Positions 54,361 to 62,234 of a stretch of DNA of 64,000 nucleotides are shown here, piece after piece. This stretch comes from Pseudomonas aestuarii (GTDB lineage Bacteria > Pseudomonadota > Gammaproteobacteria > Pseudomonadales > Pseudomonadaceae). The stretch is taken from positions 1-64,000 of the forward strand of contig NZ_JAQJZJ010000006.1 of the NCBI RefSeq assembly GCF_027988105.1. The letters are read 5' to 3'. Position 1 is the first letter of the stretch; every line of letters starts with the position of its first letter. The position numbers were made by a program, and so were the translations under genes. Under the pieces are notes generated by a model. It was not told the DNA's origin. It did not search any database and saw only the letters and a program-made list of their open reading frames with translations.

Positions 54361-55710
54361 ATGCCTACGCCGCCAGCCGAGCACGACACCCCGCCAACCG
54401 TCAGCCTGTTCGAGGCCTGGTGGTTCTGGCTCAAGCTCGGCCTGATCAGCTTCGGCGGCCCGGCCGGGCAGATTGCGATCATGCACCAGGAGTTGGTCGA
54501 GAAGCGCCGCTGGCTGTCCGAACGGCGCTTTCTGCATGCGCTGAACTACTGCATGCTGCTGCCCGGGCCGGAGGCGCAGCAGCTGGCCACCTACATCGGC
54601 TGGCTGATGCACCGCACCTGGGGCGGGGTGATTGCCGGGGGGCTGTTCGTGCTGCCGTCGCTGTTCATCCTGATCGGCCTGTCCTGGCTGTATATCGCCT
54701 TCGGCGACGTGCCGCTGGTGGCGGGGATCTTCTACGGGATCAAGCCGGCGGTCACCGCCATCGTCATGCAGGCCGCCTGGCGCATTGGCTCGCGGGCGCT
54801 GCAGAACAACTGGCTGTGGGCCATCGCCGCGGCGTCCTTCGTCGCCATTTTCGCCCTCAACGTGCCCTTCCCGCTGATCGTGCTCGGCGCGGCGCTGCTG
54901 GGCTATCTTGGCGGCCGGCTGTTGCCGGAGCAATTCAGTCTCGGCGGCGGCCATGGCGCTACGGCGAAATCCTTCGGTCCGGCGCTGATCGACGACAACA
55001 CCCCGACACCCGCCCATGCGCGCTTTCGCGCCTCGCGGCTGGCCCTGATCGGCGCCGCCGGTGCCCTGCTCTGGCTGCTGCCCATGGGCCTGCTGACCTG
55101 GTTGTACGGCTGGGAAGGCACCCTGACGCAGATGGGCTGGTTCTTCACCAAGGCGGCGTTGCTCACCTTCGGCGGCGCCTATGCGGTGCTGCCCTACGTC
55201 TACCAGGGCGCCATCGGCCATTACGCCTGGCTGACGCCGACCCAGATGATCGACGGCCTGGCGCTGGGCGAGACCACGCCGGGACCGCTGATCATGGTGG
55301 TGGCCTTTGTCGCTTTCGTCGGCGCCTATGTGCAGCAGGTGTTCGGCCCTGAGCAGCTGTTTATCGCCGGCGCCCTGGCGGCGACCTTGGTCACCTGGTT
55401 CACCTTCCTGCCGTCGTTCCTGTTCATTCTCGCCGGCGGGCCGCTGGTGGAGTCGACCCACGGCGAGCTGAAGTTCACCGCACCGCTGACCGGCATCACT
55501 GCCGCCGTGGTGGGGGTGATCCTCAACCTGGCGCTATTCTTCGGTTACCACGTGCTCTGGCCTGAGGGTTTCAGGGGGCGTTTCGACTGGCCCTCGGCGC
55601 TGATTGCCCTGGCGGCGGCGCTGGCGCTGTTCAAGTTCAAGCGCGGGGTGATCGAGGTGATCGCTGCCTGCGCGCTGCTGGGCTTGCTGGTGCATATGTG
55701 GCTGAATTGA
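54361..55710 (+). CDS. chrA: Chromate transporter ChrA
   Basis: The roughly 449-residue protein is a two-domain CHR transporter that exports chromate. Each half has the family motif: FGGPAGQIAIMHQELVEKRRW then LPGPEAQQLATYIGW in the N-half, and FGGAYAVLPYVYQ then LGETTPGPLIMVVAFVAFVGAY in the C-half. About 11-12 helices are seen. I choose the ATG at 54361; a GTG at 54346 is possible and neither has a clear ribosome site. A rhodanese gene follows by 13 bases. No chrB regulator is nearby. Confidence 0.9.
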   Translation: MPTPPAEHDTPPTVSLFEAWWFWLKLGLISFGGPAGQIAIMHQELVEKRRWLSERRFLHALNYCMLLPGPEAQQLATYIGWLMHRTWGGVIAGGLFVLPSLFILIGLSWLYIAFGDVPLVAGIFYGIKPAVTAIVMQAAWRIGSRALQNNWLWAIAAASFVAIFALNVPFPLIVLGAALLGYLGGRLLPEQFSLGGGHGATAKSFGPALIDDNTPTPAHARFRASRLALIGAAGALLWLLPMGLLTWLYGWEGTLTQMGWFFTKAALLTFGGAYAVLPYVYQGAIGHYAWLTPTQMIDGLALGETTPGPLIMVVAFVAFVGAYVQQVFGPEQLFIAGALAATLVTWFTFLPSFLFILAGGPLVESTHGELKFTAPLTGITAAVVGVILNLALFFGYHVLWPEGFRGRFDWPSALIALAAALALFKFKRGVIEVIAACALLGLLVHMWLN

Positions 55711-55723
55711 GCGGAGGTACGCG

Positions 55724-56050
55724 ATGAATCGAATTTCGCTTTGCGAACTGGCGGAATGGCAAGTGGCCGGCCGGCAGTTCACCTTGTTGGATGTGCGGCG
55801 CGCCTCTGCCCGCCAGGCGGATGCCGCGACCATCGGCGGGGCGCAGTGGTTCGAGCCGGAAGCCGTGTTGAGCTGGAAAGACCAGGTTCCTCGGGATCGC
55901 CCGGTCATCCTGTTCTGCGCCCAAGGCCATGAAATCAGTCAGGGCATTGCCGCCACCCTCATGGCCATGGGGCTCGATGCGCGCTACCTGATCGATGGTT
56001 TCGCCGGCTGGCAGCGCGCCGGTCAACCGACCCAGCCGCTGCCGGGCTGA
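55724..56050 (+). CDS. Single-domain rhodanese
   Basis: The 108-residue rhodanese fold has LLDVRRASAR near 21 and the active-site loop FCAQGHE near 66 with the catalytic Cys, followed by DGFAGWQRAGQP. Members move sulfur or act in stress defence. It is co-transcribed with chrA (GCGGAGG before the ATG), so it may help repair thiols or support chromate resistance; that role is inferred. Confidence 0.88.
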   Translation: MNRISLCELAEWQVAGRQFTLLDVRRASARQADAATIGGAQWFEPEAVLSWKDQVPRDRPVILFCAQGHEISQGIAATLMAMGLDARYLIDGFAGWQRAGQPTQPLPG

Positions 56051-56056
56051 GTCGGC

Positions 56057-56635
56057 TCAGGTCTTGAGCACACCCGAAGCCTTGGCCGTGTGCGTGGCGA
56101 TGGCATCCATCAGCGCCGGCGACAGGCAGTCGTAGGGCTCCAGGCCCAGTGCCCGCAAACGCGCCCGTACCGCATCCATCTGGGCCGGATCGGCACCGGC
56201 TTCGATAATCGAGGAGACGAAGGCGGCAAACTGCGGTGCCGACCAGCCCTGCTCCGACGACAGCTCGGTGTGAATGAAGTCGAGCCCGTAGAAGGGGTGG
56301 TCGCGGTTTTCGATGCGGCCGAACATGTGCACACCGCACTGGCTGCAGGCATGCCGCTGGATGGTTGCCTTGGGGTCGACCACCGCCAGCTTTTCGGCGT
56401 TGTCGGTGACCGTCAGCTTGTCGCGCGGCACCACCGCCACCATGGAGAACAGCGCGCCCGCAGGCTTCCAGCATTTGCTGCAGCCACAGGCGTGATTGTG
56501 CGCCGACTGGGCGTCGACCCTGACCCGTACGGGCTTGTCGGTGCAATGGCAGACCAGGGTGCCGCCGCTGAAGTGTTCCGCGGTTGGCTGGATACCGTTG
56601 TCCACCGCCGGATGAATCGCGATTGTGTTGGCCAT
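56057..56635 (-). CDS. gfa: GFA-family protein, S-(hydroxymethyl)glutathione synthase
   Basis: The 192-residue zinc protein has the Gfa ligand set: CHCTDKP near 30, HACGCSKC near 49 and [10 protein letters not shown] near 99. Gfa is reported to speed formation of S-hydroxymethylglutathione from formaldehyde and glutathione for AdhC. The start [14 protein letters not shown] has GGGAGGTGG upstream. No adhC/fghA partner is nearby, and some GFA proteins do other things, so the specific function is less certain than the family. Confidence 0.85.
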   Translation of the reverse strand: MANTIAIHPAVDNGIQPTAEHFSGGTLVCHCTDKPVRVRVDAQSAHNHACGCSKCWKPAGALFSMVAVVPRDKLTVTDNAEKLAVVDPKATIQRHACSQCGVHMFGRIENRDHPFYGLDFIHTELSSEQGWSAPQFAAFVSSIIEAGADPAQMDAVRARLRALGLEPYDCLSPALMDAIATHTAKASGVLKT

Positions 56636-56688
56636 GTTCCACCTCCCTTGTTGATTCATCGAGAATAGATCAACAGCCGGCGCCGCAA

Positions 56689-56727
56689 GGCCCCGCCCGG
56701 GGGCCGCCGACCAAAGGAGGCGGGGCC
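56689..56727 (-). terminator. GC-rich hairpin after the glutamine-synthetase-like gene
   Basis: GGCCCCGCC (56689-56697) pairs with GGCGGGGCC (56719-56727). It starts eight bases beyond the stop codon on the minus strand. There is no T-tract. Confidence 0.5.
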
Positions 56728-56734
56728 GGCCGCT

Positions 56735-58087
56735 TCAGAGAAACCAGCGGTACTCCCGCGCGCTCAGTTCATGCATAAAGGCCAGGTGGTCCTGACGCTT
56801 GTTCTCGCAGTAGACCATGACGAACTCGCTGCCCAGGCCCTGGTTGACCACCGGGTGATCGCGCATCGCCGCCACCGCGCTAAGCATGTCCTGGGGGAAG
56901 TCGATGCCGCTCTGGCGATCCTGGTTGAGCGGGGCGATGGGCTCGCGCTGGGCATCCAGGCCGTGCTCCATGCCGCTGAGGATCGCCGCCAGCACCAGAT
57001 AGGGGTTGGCGTCGGCGCCCGCCAGGCGGTGCTCGATGCGCAGGTTGCGGCCGTCCGACTCGGGGATGCGGATGCACGCGTCGCGGTCTTCGTATCCCCA
57101 GCTGGCACGGCTGGCGGCGTTGACCATGGCGCCATAGCGGCGGTAGGCGTTGTGGTTGGCGGCGAAGATCGGCATGCAGTGCGGCAGCAGTTCCAGGCAG
57201 CCGGCCACGGCATGGCGCAGCGGGCGTTGCTGGTCGGCCGCCAGCAGGTTGTTGCCGGCGGCGTCGTACAGGCTGACATGCACATGCATGCCGCTGCCCG
57301 GCGCCTGCAGGTAGGGCTTGCTCATGAAGCTGGCGCGGTGGCCGTGCTTGAGCGCCACGCCGCGGGTGCTGCGGCAGAACAGGGCGGCCCAGTCGGCGGC
57401 GCGCAGGCCGTCGTCGCAGTGGCCGAAGTTGATCTCGAACTGGCCGGGGCCGAGTTCGGCGGTGATCACGTTGGCGTCCACCCCCTGCTCGTTGGCCGCC
57501 TCGACGATCTCGTGCAGTACATCGGAGAAGCGCGACAGGCGCTCGATGTGCATGTTCGGCTGGTCGTCGGCATCGCCGCACAGCGGGTCGCGCGGAAACT
57601 GCGGCAGGCCATCCTTGAGTGCGCGGTCGAACAGGTAGAACTCCAGTTCAAAGGCCACCACCGGGTGGATGCCGCGCTTGGCCAGGCGCTCAAGCACTTG
57701 CGTCAGCACCTCGCGCGGCTCGAACTCGATGGGCGCGGCGGTGCCATCGGAGCTGATCAGCATCTGCCCCAGCGGCTGGTTCTCCCAGCGTACCGGTTTC
57801 AGCGTACCGGGGATCAGCCGGCGCGGCGCATCCGGGTCGCCGTCGTTGAAGCAGTAGTCGCCGATCGGGTGCAGGCCGCCCTGGGCACCGAGCAGGACGC
57901 AGTTCTGCGGGATCTTCAGCGGGCTACCGGCGGCGACCTTTTCCAGCATCTCGACGGGGTAGCGCTTGCCATAGAAATGCCCGGGAATGTCCAGGCTGAT
58001 GAGGTCGACGTAGCGCACGGCGGGGTGCTGGGCGCGGAAGGCGCGGACTTCGCTGAGTAGGTCGGGGAAACTATTGGTTGTGGTCAT
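56735..58087 (-). CDS. Glutamine synthetase-family gamma-glutamylpolyamine synthetase
   Basis: The 450-residue protein has the GS catalytic fold: ELEFYLFDRAL near 145, EFEINFGHCDDGL-type acid loop, GSGMHVHVSLYD near 266 and NAYRRYGAMVNAASRASWGYEDRD. The PuuA/SpuI branch, rather than GlnA, is indicated by its length, the ISLDIPGHFYGKRYPV start and the nearby PuuR- and PuuB-like genes. It should join glutamate to putrescine or another amine with ATP. It begins 24 bases after the regulator gene, so they are probably one transcript. Confidence 0.9.
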   Translation of the reverse strand: MTTTNSFPDLLSEVRAFRAQHPAVRYVDLISLDIPGHFYGKRYPVEMLEKVAAGSPLKIPQNCVLLGAQGGLHPIGDYCFNDGDPDAPRRLIPGTLKPVRWENQPLGQMLISSDGTAAPIEFEPREVLTQVLERLAKRGIHPVVAFELEFYLFDRALKDGLPQFPRDPLCGDADDQPNMHIERLSRFSDVLHEIVEAANEQGVDANVITAELGPGQFEINFGHCDDGLRAADWAALFCRSTRGVALKHGHRASFMSKPYLQAPGSGMHVHVSLYDAAGNNLLAADQQRPLRHAVAGCLELLPHCMPIFAANHNAYRRYGAMVNAASRASWGYEDRDACIRIPESDGRNLRIEHRLAGADANPYLVLAAILSGMEHGLDAQREPIAPLNQDRQSGIDFPQDMLSAVAAMRDHPVVNQGLGSEFVMVYCENKRQDHLAFMHELSAREYRWFL

Positions 58088-58111
58088 GACGAGGATCCTG
58101 CGCGCTGGGGG

Positions 58112-58669
58112 TTATTTGAAAACCCAAAGCACGCGCGTGGGTTGGTCGGTGAGGTTGGCGTAGCGAAACTGGCTATGCGGCGGTAGCTGGAAGCTGTCGT
58201 TGGGCCCCAGGGTCACGGCTTGCGGGTCCTCGCCCAGCCAGATGCTCAACTCGCCTTCGAGGACGAAACCACCCTGTTCGGAGCTGTCGTCCAGGTGCCC
58301 TTCGCCGCTGCTGGCGCCTGGGGCGAGGTGGCTTTCGAGCATGGAGAAGCCCGCCGACATGCTCGGTGACGCCAGCACGTCGGTGATGCCGCCGGCGTAA
58401 TACAGGGTGCGCCGCTCGCCGGGGCGGGTCACCCAGGGCAGCGCGCGCGGCTTGCTCAGGCTGTAGAAATAGGTGGTGGGCACGCCCAGGGTCTCGCTGA
58501 TCGCGGTGAGGTCGGCCACGGTGGGGCGCGACAGGCCGCGCTCGACCTGGGAGAGGAAGCCCACCGAACGGCCGATGCGCTCGGCCAGTTCGCCGAGGGT
58601 GAGGTTCTTGTGCTTGCGCAGGTCGCGAATCAGGATCGCCAGGCCTTCGATTTCGTCGTGCATGTCCAT
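58112..58669 (-). CDS. XRE-cupin transcriptional regulator, PuuR-like
   Basis: The 185-residue protein has an N-terminal helix-turn-helix (LGELAERIGRSVGFLSQVERG, about 23-43) and a C-terminal cupin with SGEGHLDDSSEQGGFVLEGELSIWLG. This is the PuuR architecture, a repressor that senses polyamines or their gamma-glutamyl forms. It sits between the GS-like and DAO-like genes, all on one strand, and probably controls them. Confidence 0.9.
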   Translation of the reverse strand: MDMHDEIEGLAILIRDLRKHKNLTLGELAERIGRSVGFLSQVERGLSRPTVADLTAISETLGVPTTYFYSLSKPRALPWVTRPGERRTLYYAGGITDVLASPSMSAGFSMLESHLAPGASSGEGHLDDSSEQGGFVLEGELSIWLGEDPQAVTLGPNDSFQLPPHSQFRYANLTDQPTRVLWVFK

Positions 58670-58732
58670 GGTGAGTTCCTCTGAGGCGGTGGTCGGGTGC
58701 TGGCGCTTGTTTGATCCATCGGCCTACGGGTA

Positions 58733-60034
58733 TCAGACGCTATCGCGCAGCCGGTACCAGGCCTTGCCCAGCGCCTCCAGCGGCGCGGCCAGGCGTGCGC
58801 CGCCGGGGAAGCGCGGGTTGTTAATGGCCTGGTACAAGGTCAGCAGATCATCGTTGCCGAGGATCGCATCGCTCACCGCGCGGGCGCCGGCCAGGGTCGG
58901 CAGCACGCCATGGCCGGAGAACCCTTGCAGCCAGTAGCGCTGACCCAGGCGGCCGATATCCGGGGTGCGCTTCATGCTGACGTCGATATGCCCGCCCCAG
59001 GCGAACTCCAGGGCGACCCCGCGCAGTTGCGGAAATACCCGCTCCAGATAGGGGCGGGTGGCGGCGGCGACGTCCTTGGGGATGCCGCCCAGGTAAGTGC
59101 AGCCGCCACCGAACAGCAGGCGCTGGTCCGGGGTCAGGCGGAAGTAATCGGGGACGAACTGGTTGTCGATCACGCAGCTGTTGCGCGGCAGCAGCGAGTG
59201 GGCCAGGGCTGGATCGAGCGGCGCGGTGGCGACCTGATAGGACCCGACCGGCAGCAGCCGGCTGGCCAGCTGAGGATCCAGCCCATCGATGTAGGCGTTG
59301 CAGGCCAGCACCAGCACATCACTGCAGACTTCGCCCTGCTCGGTGCGGGCGACAAAGCCGGCGCTGGTGGCGTGGTAACCCAGCACCTGGCTCTGCTCGA
59401 AGATCTGCCCGCCGGCCTGCTCGATGGCACTGGCCAGGCCCTGGGCCAGTTTCAGCGGGTTGAGGTGGGCGGCCTCGGGATCGTAGAGCGCGGCCAGGTA
59501 GCGCGGGCTGGCGATCCACTCGGGTAGTTCCTCGCCCTCGATAAAGCGCAGGTGTGGGTAGCCCCACTTCGTCACGGCGTCGTGCTGCGCCTCCTGCAGT
59601 TGCGCGACGCGCCGCTGTTGCACTGCGGTCCACAGGCTGCCGACCCGGTAATCGACGTCGAAGCCATGCCGCCCGGGCAGTTCGCGCAGCTCCGCGGCGG
59701 CCCAGCGCATGCTGTCCCACAGGCGGCGGGCGCGTTCCAGGCCGAGGGCCTGTTCCAGCGGCGGCATGTCGCAGGACCAGCCGAGCAAGGCCTGGCCACC
59801 ATTGCGCCCGGAGGCAGCCCAGGCCACCCGGCTGGCTTCCAGCAGGATCACCCGCTTGCCGGCCAGGGCCAGGCGCAACGCCGTGTGCAGGCCGCTGAAA
59901 CCGGCGCCGATGATCAGTACGTCGCAGTTCAGGCGCTCCTGCAGGGTTGGCCGCAAGGCAATAGGGCCAGGGTAGGTACGGGCGTAGAAACTGGCGACAT
60001 GCTGGGCGGATTGTTTGAACACGGCGCGCCTCAT
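58733..60034 (-). CDS. Gamma-glutamylputrescine oxidoreductase-like flavoprotein
   Basis: I use the ATG at 60034 (MRRAVFKQSAQHVASFYART), giving 433 residues. CDVLIIGAGFSGLHTALRLALAG binds FAD, and ASGRNGGQALLGWSCD and LLFGGGCTYLGG are the PuuB pattern. With the GS-like enzyme it would carry out the gamma-glutamylation route of polyamine breakdown. The start codon lacks a clear ribosome site and is overlapped by a 9-bp perfect dyad. A longer frame to 60148 has no better start. Confidence 0.85.
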   Translation of the reverse strand: MRRAVFKQSAQHVASFYARTYPGPIALRPTLQERLNCDVLIIGAGFSGLHTALRLALAGKRVILLEASRVAWAASGRNGGQALLGWSCDMPPLEQALGLERARRLWDSMRWAAAELRELPGRHGFDVDYRVGSLWTAVQQRRVAQLQEAQHDAVTKWGYPHLRFIEGEELPEWIASPRYLAALYDPEAAHLNPLKLAQGLASAIEQAGGQIFEQSQVLGYHATSAGFVARTEQGEVCSDVLVLACNAYIDGLDPQLASRLLPVGSYQVATAPLDPALAHSLLPRNSCVIDNQFVPDYFRLTPDQRLLFGGGCTYLGGIPKDVAAATRPYLERVFPQLRGVALEFAWGGHIDVSMKRTPDIGRLGQRYWLQGFSGHGVLPTLAGARAVSDAILGNDDLLTLYQAINNPRFPGGARLAAPLEALGKAWYRLRDSV

Positions 60035-60058
60035 GAAATTAGGTAAATAAATTTCATG
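60032..60058. promoter_or_regulatory. Perfect dyad over the start of the DAO-like gene
   Basis: CATGAAATT and AATTTCATG flank nine bases; one arm contains the ATG at 60034. A related half, TGAAATAAATA, occurs just upstream on the minus strand (60069-60079). It is a candidate operator for the PuuR-like regulator or for another repressor. Confidence 0.5.
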
Positions 60059-60172
60059 AAAAAATACACTATTTATTTCACGTGGCCAAGCCCTGGCCGC
60101 GGGTGCGAGCCCGCTAGCCGGGGCTAATGGGGCGTCGGTCCTGGCCATGGGCCAGGCCGAAGGGTATTTGGC

Positions 60173-60190
60173 CGCGCCTGGGCAGGCGCG
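60173..60190 (-). terminator. Hairpin after the GGDEF gene
   Basis: CGCGCCTG and CAGGCGCG flank GG, nine bases beyond the GGDEF stop codon on the minus strand. No T-tract follows. A second dyad, CTGGCC-ATG-GGCCAG, lies at 60141-60155. Confidence 0.45.
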
Positions 60191-60199
60191 GGGGCTCGG

Positions 60200-61855
60200 T
60201 CAGGATTGACTGACCTGGTTGCGGCCACCGTGCTTGGCCACATACAGGGCGCGGTCGGCCCGCTCCAGCAGTTCGCCGGCATCCAGTGCGTGTTGCTCGG
60301 TCGAGGCGATACCGGCGCTCAGGGTGACCGAGAACTCGCTGCCGCTGGCGATGAAGTGCAGTTCGGCAAAGCGCTGGCGAATTTCATCGAGAATCCGCAG
60401 GGCCTGATCGGCCGGGCAATCGGGCAGCACCACGAGAAATTCTTCGCCGCCATAGCGGCCCAGGCTATCGACCCGGCGCAGGCGCTGGCGCAGCAGGTTG
60501 GCCAGGGCGCGAATCACGTTGTCGCCGGCGACGTGACCGTAGCTGTCGTTGACCTTCTTGAAGAAGTCGATGTCGAGCATCGCCACGCTGGCCGGTTTGC
60601 CGCTGCGTTGCGCGCGTTCGAGCTCGATGCCGACCTGCTCCTTGATGTCGGCATGCTTGAGCAAGCCGGTCAGGCTGTCGCGGGACAGGGCGATGCTCAG
60701 CAGGCGGGCGCGCTGGGCACGGGAGAACACGGTGGTGATCAGGGCGTTGTCGCCGATGGGTTTGGTGACGAAGTCGTCGCCGGCCTTGATCAAGGCATTC
60801 ATTTGCCGGTTGATATCGGTCTCGGCCGACAGGTAGATGATCGGCACTCGCAGCCAGTCGTCGTTGAAACGGATGATCTGCGCCAGTTCGGGTCCGGTGC
60901 AGTCCGGCATGTTGACGTCGAGCAGCACCACCTCCGGGTTGAAACGGCTCATGGCCGCGAAGATCCCCGAAGGGCTTTCGAGCACTTCCACCAGCATGTT
61001 GGCGCTGCGCAGGATCAGGCTGTAGCGGCTGGCCAGGTCGTGGTCGTCATCGACGATCAGCACCCGGTAGGGCTCGCCCTGCTGTTGGGCGAAACAGCGT
61101 TCCAGGCGGTTTTCCAGCTGGGGAATGTCCACCGGCTTGGTGAAGTAACCCATGGCGCCGACCCGTACCGCCTCCAGGTGGGTGGCGAAGTCGTCCTCGG
61201 TGGTAATCACCAACAGCGGCAGGGGTTGTTCCAGGCGCTGTTGCAGGGCGGCGGCATAGGCCAGGCCGGTTTGCTCGGCATCGCCCAGGTTGACGTCGAT
61301 GATCAGCGCATCCGGCAGGCGCCGTTGCAGCGCCGCGTCGAAATCGGCGATACAGCTGAAGTGCTCGGCATGGTAGCCAAAATTGCCCAGGGTCAGGCGC
61401 ATGCTCTCGCCGATGCTGGCCTCGTCCTCGAGGATGTAGATGCGGCGCAAGTGCGTCTCGGCTTTTGCCGGCGTTTTCGGGCGCGCGGGGCTTTTGTGCG
61501 CCGATTCGCTCTGCACACCTTGCGCGGCGAATTGCTGCAGCTGGAGGATGAACGCCTGCAGGTCCTGATCCTTCAGGCCCGGGCCTTCCAGCCCGTGCAG
61601 GGCCTGTTGTTCGAGCTCATGGGCGCGTTGGCCGATGCTGGCGAAGCCGAAGGTGCCGGCCGCGCCGGCCAGCTTGTGCAACTGATCGCGCAGGTCGCGC
61701 AATTGCTGCAGCTGCGCCGCGTGATCGGCGGCTTGCAACAGCCTGGCCTTGCTGGCCAGTTCGGGCAATTCCTGGGCCAGGCGCTCGGCGAATTTTTCGC
61801 TGAGCAGTTGCAGCTGGTACTGCAGTTCGCTGGTCGGGTTGGATGGTTCAACCAT
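60200..61855 (-). CDS. Hpt-REC-REC-GGDEF diguanylate cyclase
   Basis: The 551-residue protein has four modules: an Hpt helix bundle with LHKLAGAAGTFGF (phosphorylatable His near 60), a REC domain (IYILEDEASIGE, IIDVNLGD, FTKPVD), a second REC (VLIVDDDHDLAS, LLDVNMPD, VTKPIG), and a GGDEF cyclase with active site RYGGEEF. The RxxD inhibitory site (RRVD) stands five residues before GGEEF, so product feedback is likely. It makes cyclic di-GMP. The ATG at 61855 overlaps the stop of the response regulator gene; a GTG two codons earlier is also possible. Confidence 0.92.
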   Translation of the reverse strand: MVEPSNPTSELQYQLQLLSEKFAERLAQELPELASKARLLQAADHAAQLQQLRDLRDQLHKLAGAAGTFGFASIGQRAHELEQQALHGLEGPGLKDQDLQAFILQLQQFAAQGVQSESAHKSPARPKTPAKAETHLRRIYILEDEASIGESMRLTLGNFGYHAEHFSCIADFDAALQRRLPDALIIDVNLGDAEQTGLAYAAALQQRLEQPLPLLVITTEDDFATHLEAVRVGAMGYFTKPVDIPQLENRLERCFAQQQGEPYRVLIVDDDHDLASRYSLILRSANMLVEVLESPSGIFAAMSRFNPEVVLLDVNMPDCTGPELAQIIRFNDDWLRVPIIYLSAETDINRQMNALIKAGDDFVTKPIGDNALITTVFSRAQRARLLSIALSRDSLTGLLKHADIKEQVGIELERAQRSGKPASVAMLDIDFFKKVNDSYGHVAGDNVIRALANLLRQRLRRVDSLGRYGGEEFLVVLPDCPADQALRILDEIRQRFAELHFIASGSEFSVTLSAGIASTEQHALDAGELLERADRALYVAKHGGRNQVSQS

Positions 61856-62234
61856 GCACACGGCTCCATATTTGCCGGACCTGGGCGGCCAGTTGCATCG
61901 GATCGAAGGGCTTGATGATCACGTCGCGGGCACCCAGGCTGTGGTAGTGCTCGATCTCCGCCGGCTGCACCTTGGCCGTCATGAAGGCCACCGGGATCAG
62001 GCCGATGTCCACCAGCTCGCTGAGCTTGATCAGGGTTTGCGGACCATCCATGCCGGGCATCATCACATCCAGCAAGATGAAATCCGGGGCGAAACCCTGG
62101 ATCTGGTCCAGCGCGTCCTGGCCGGACGAGCAGCTGAGCACCCGGAAGCCGCCAACGGCCTCCAGCGCGACCTTGGCCACGGCCTGGATCGAAGGGTCGT
62201 CTTCCACGTGCAGGATGCGGGACAGTTCAGGCAT
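61848..62234 (-). CDS. Single-domain response regulator
   Basis: The 128-residue REC domain has ILHVEDDPSI (acidic pocket), FILLDVMMPGMDG with phospho-Asp near 55, MTAK and DVIIKPFDP with the conserved Lys. There is no output domain, so it passes a phosphate or docks a partner. It overlaps the kinase stop by eight bases and the GGDEF gene start by eight, so the three are translationally linked. Confidence 0.93.
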   Translation of the reverse strand: MPELSRILHVEDDPSIQAVAKVALEAVGGFRVLSCSSGQDALDQIQGFAPDFILLDVMMPGMDGPQTLIKLSELVDIGLIPVAFMTAKVQPAEIEHYHSLGARDVIIKPFDPMQLAAQVRQIWSRVHG

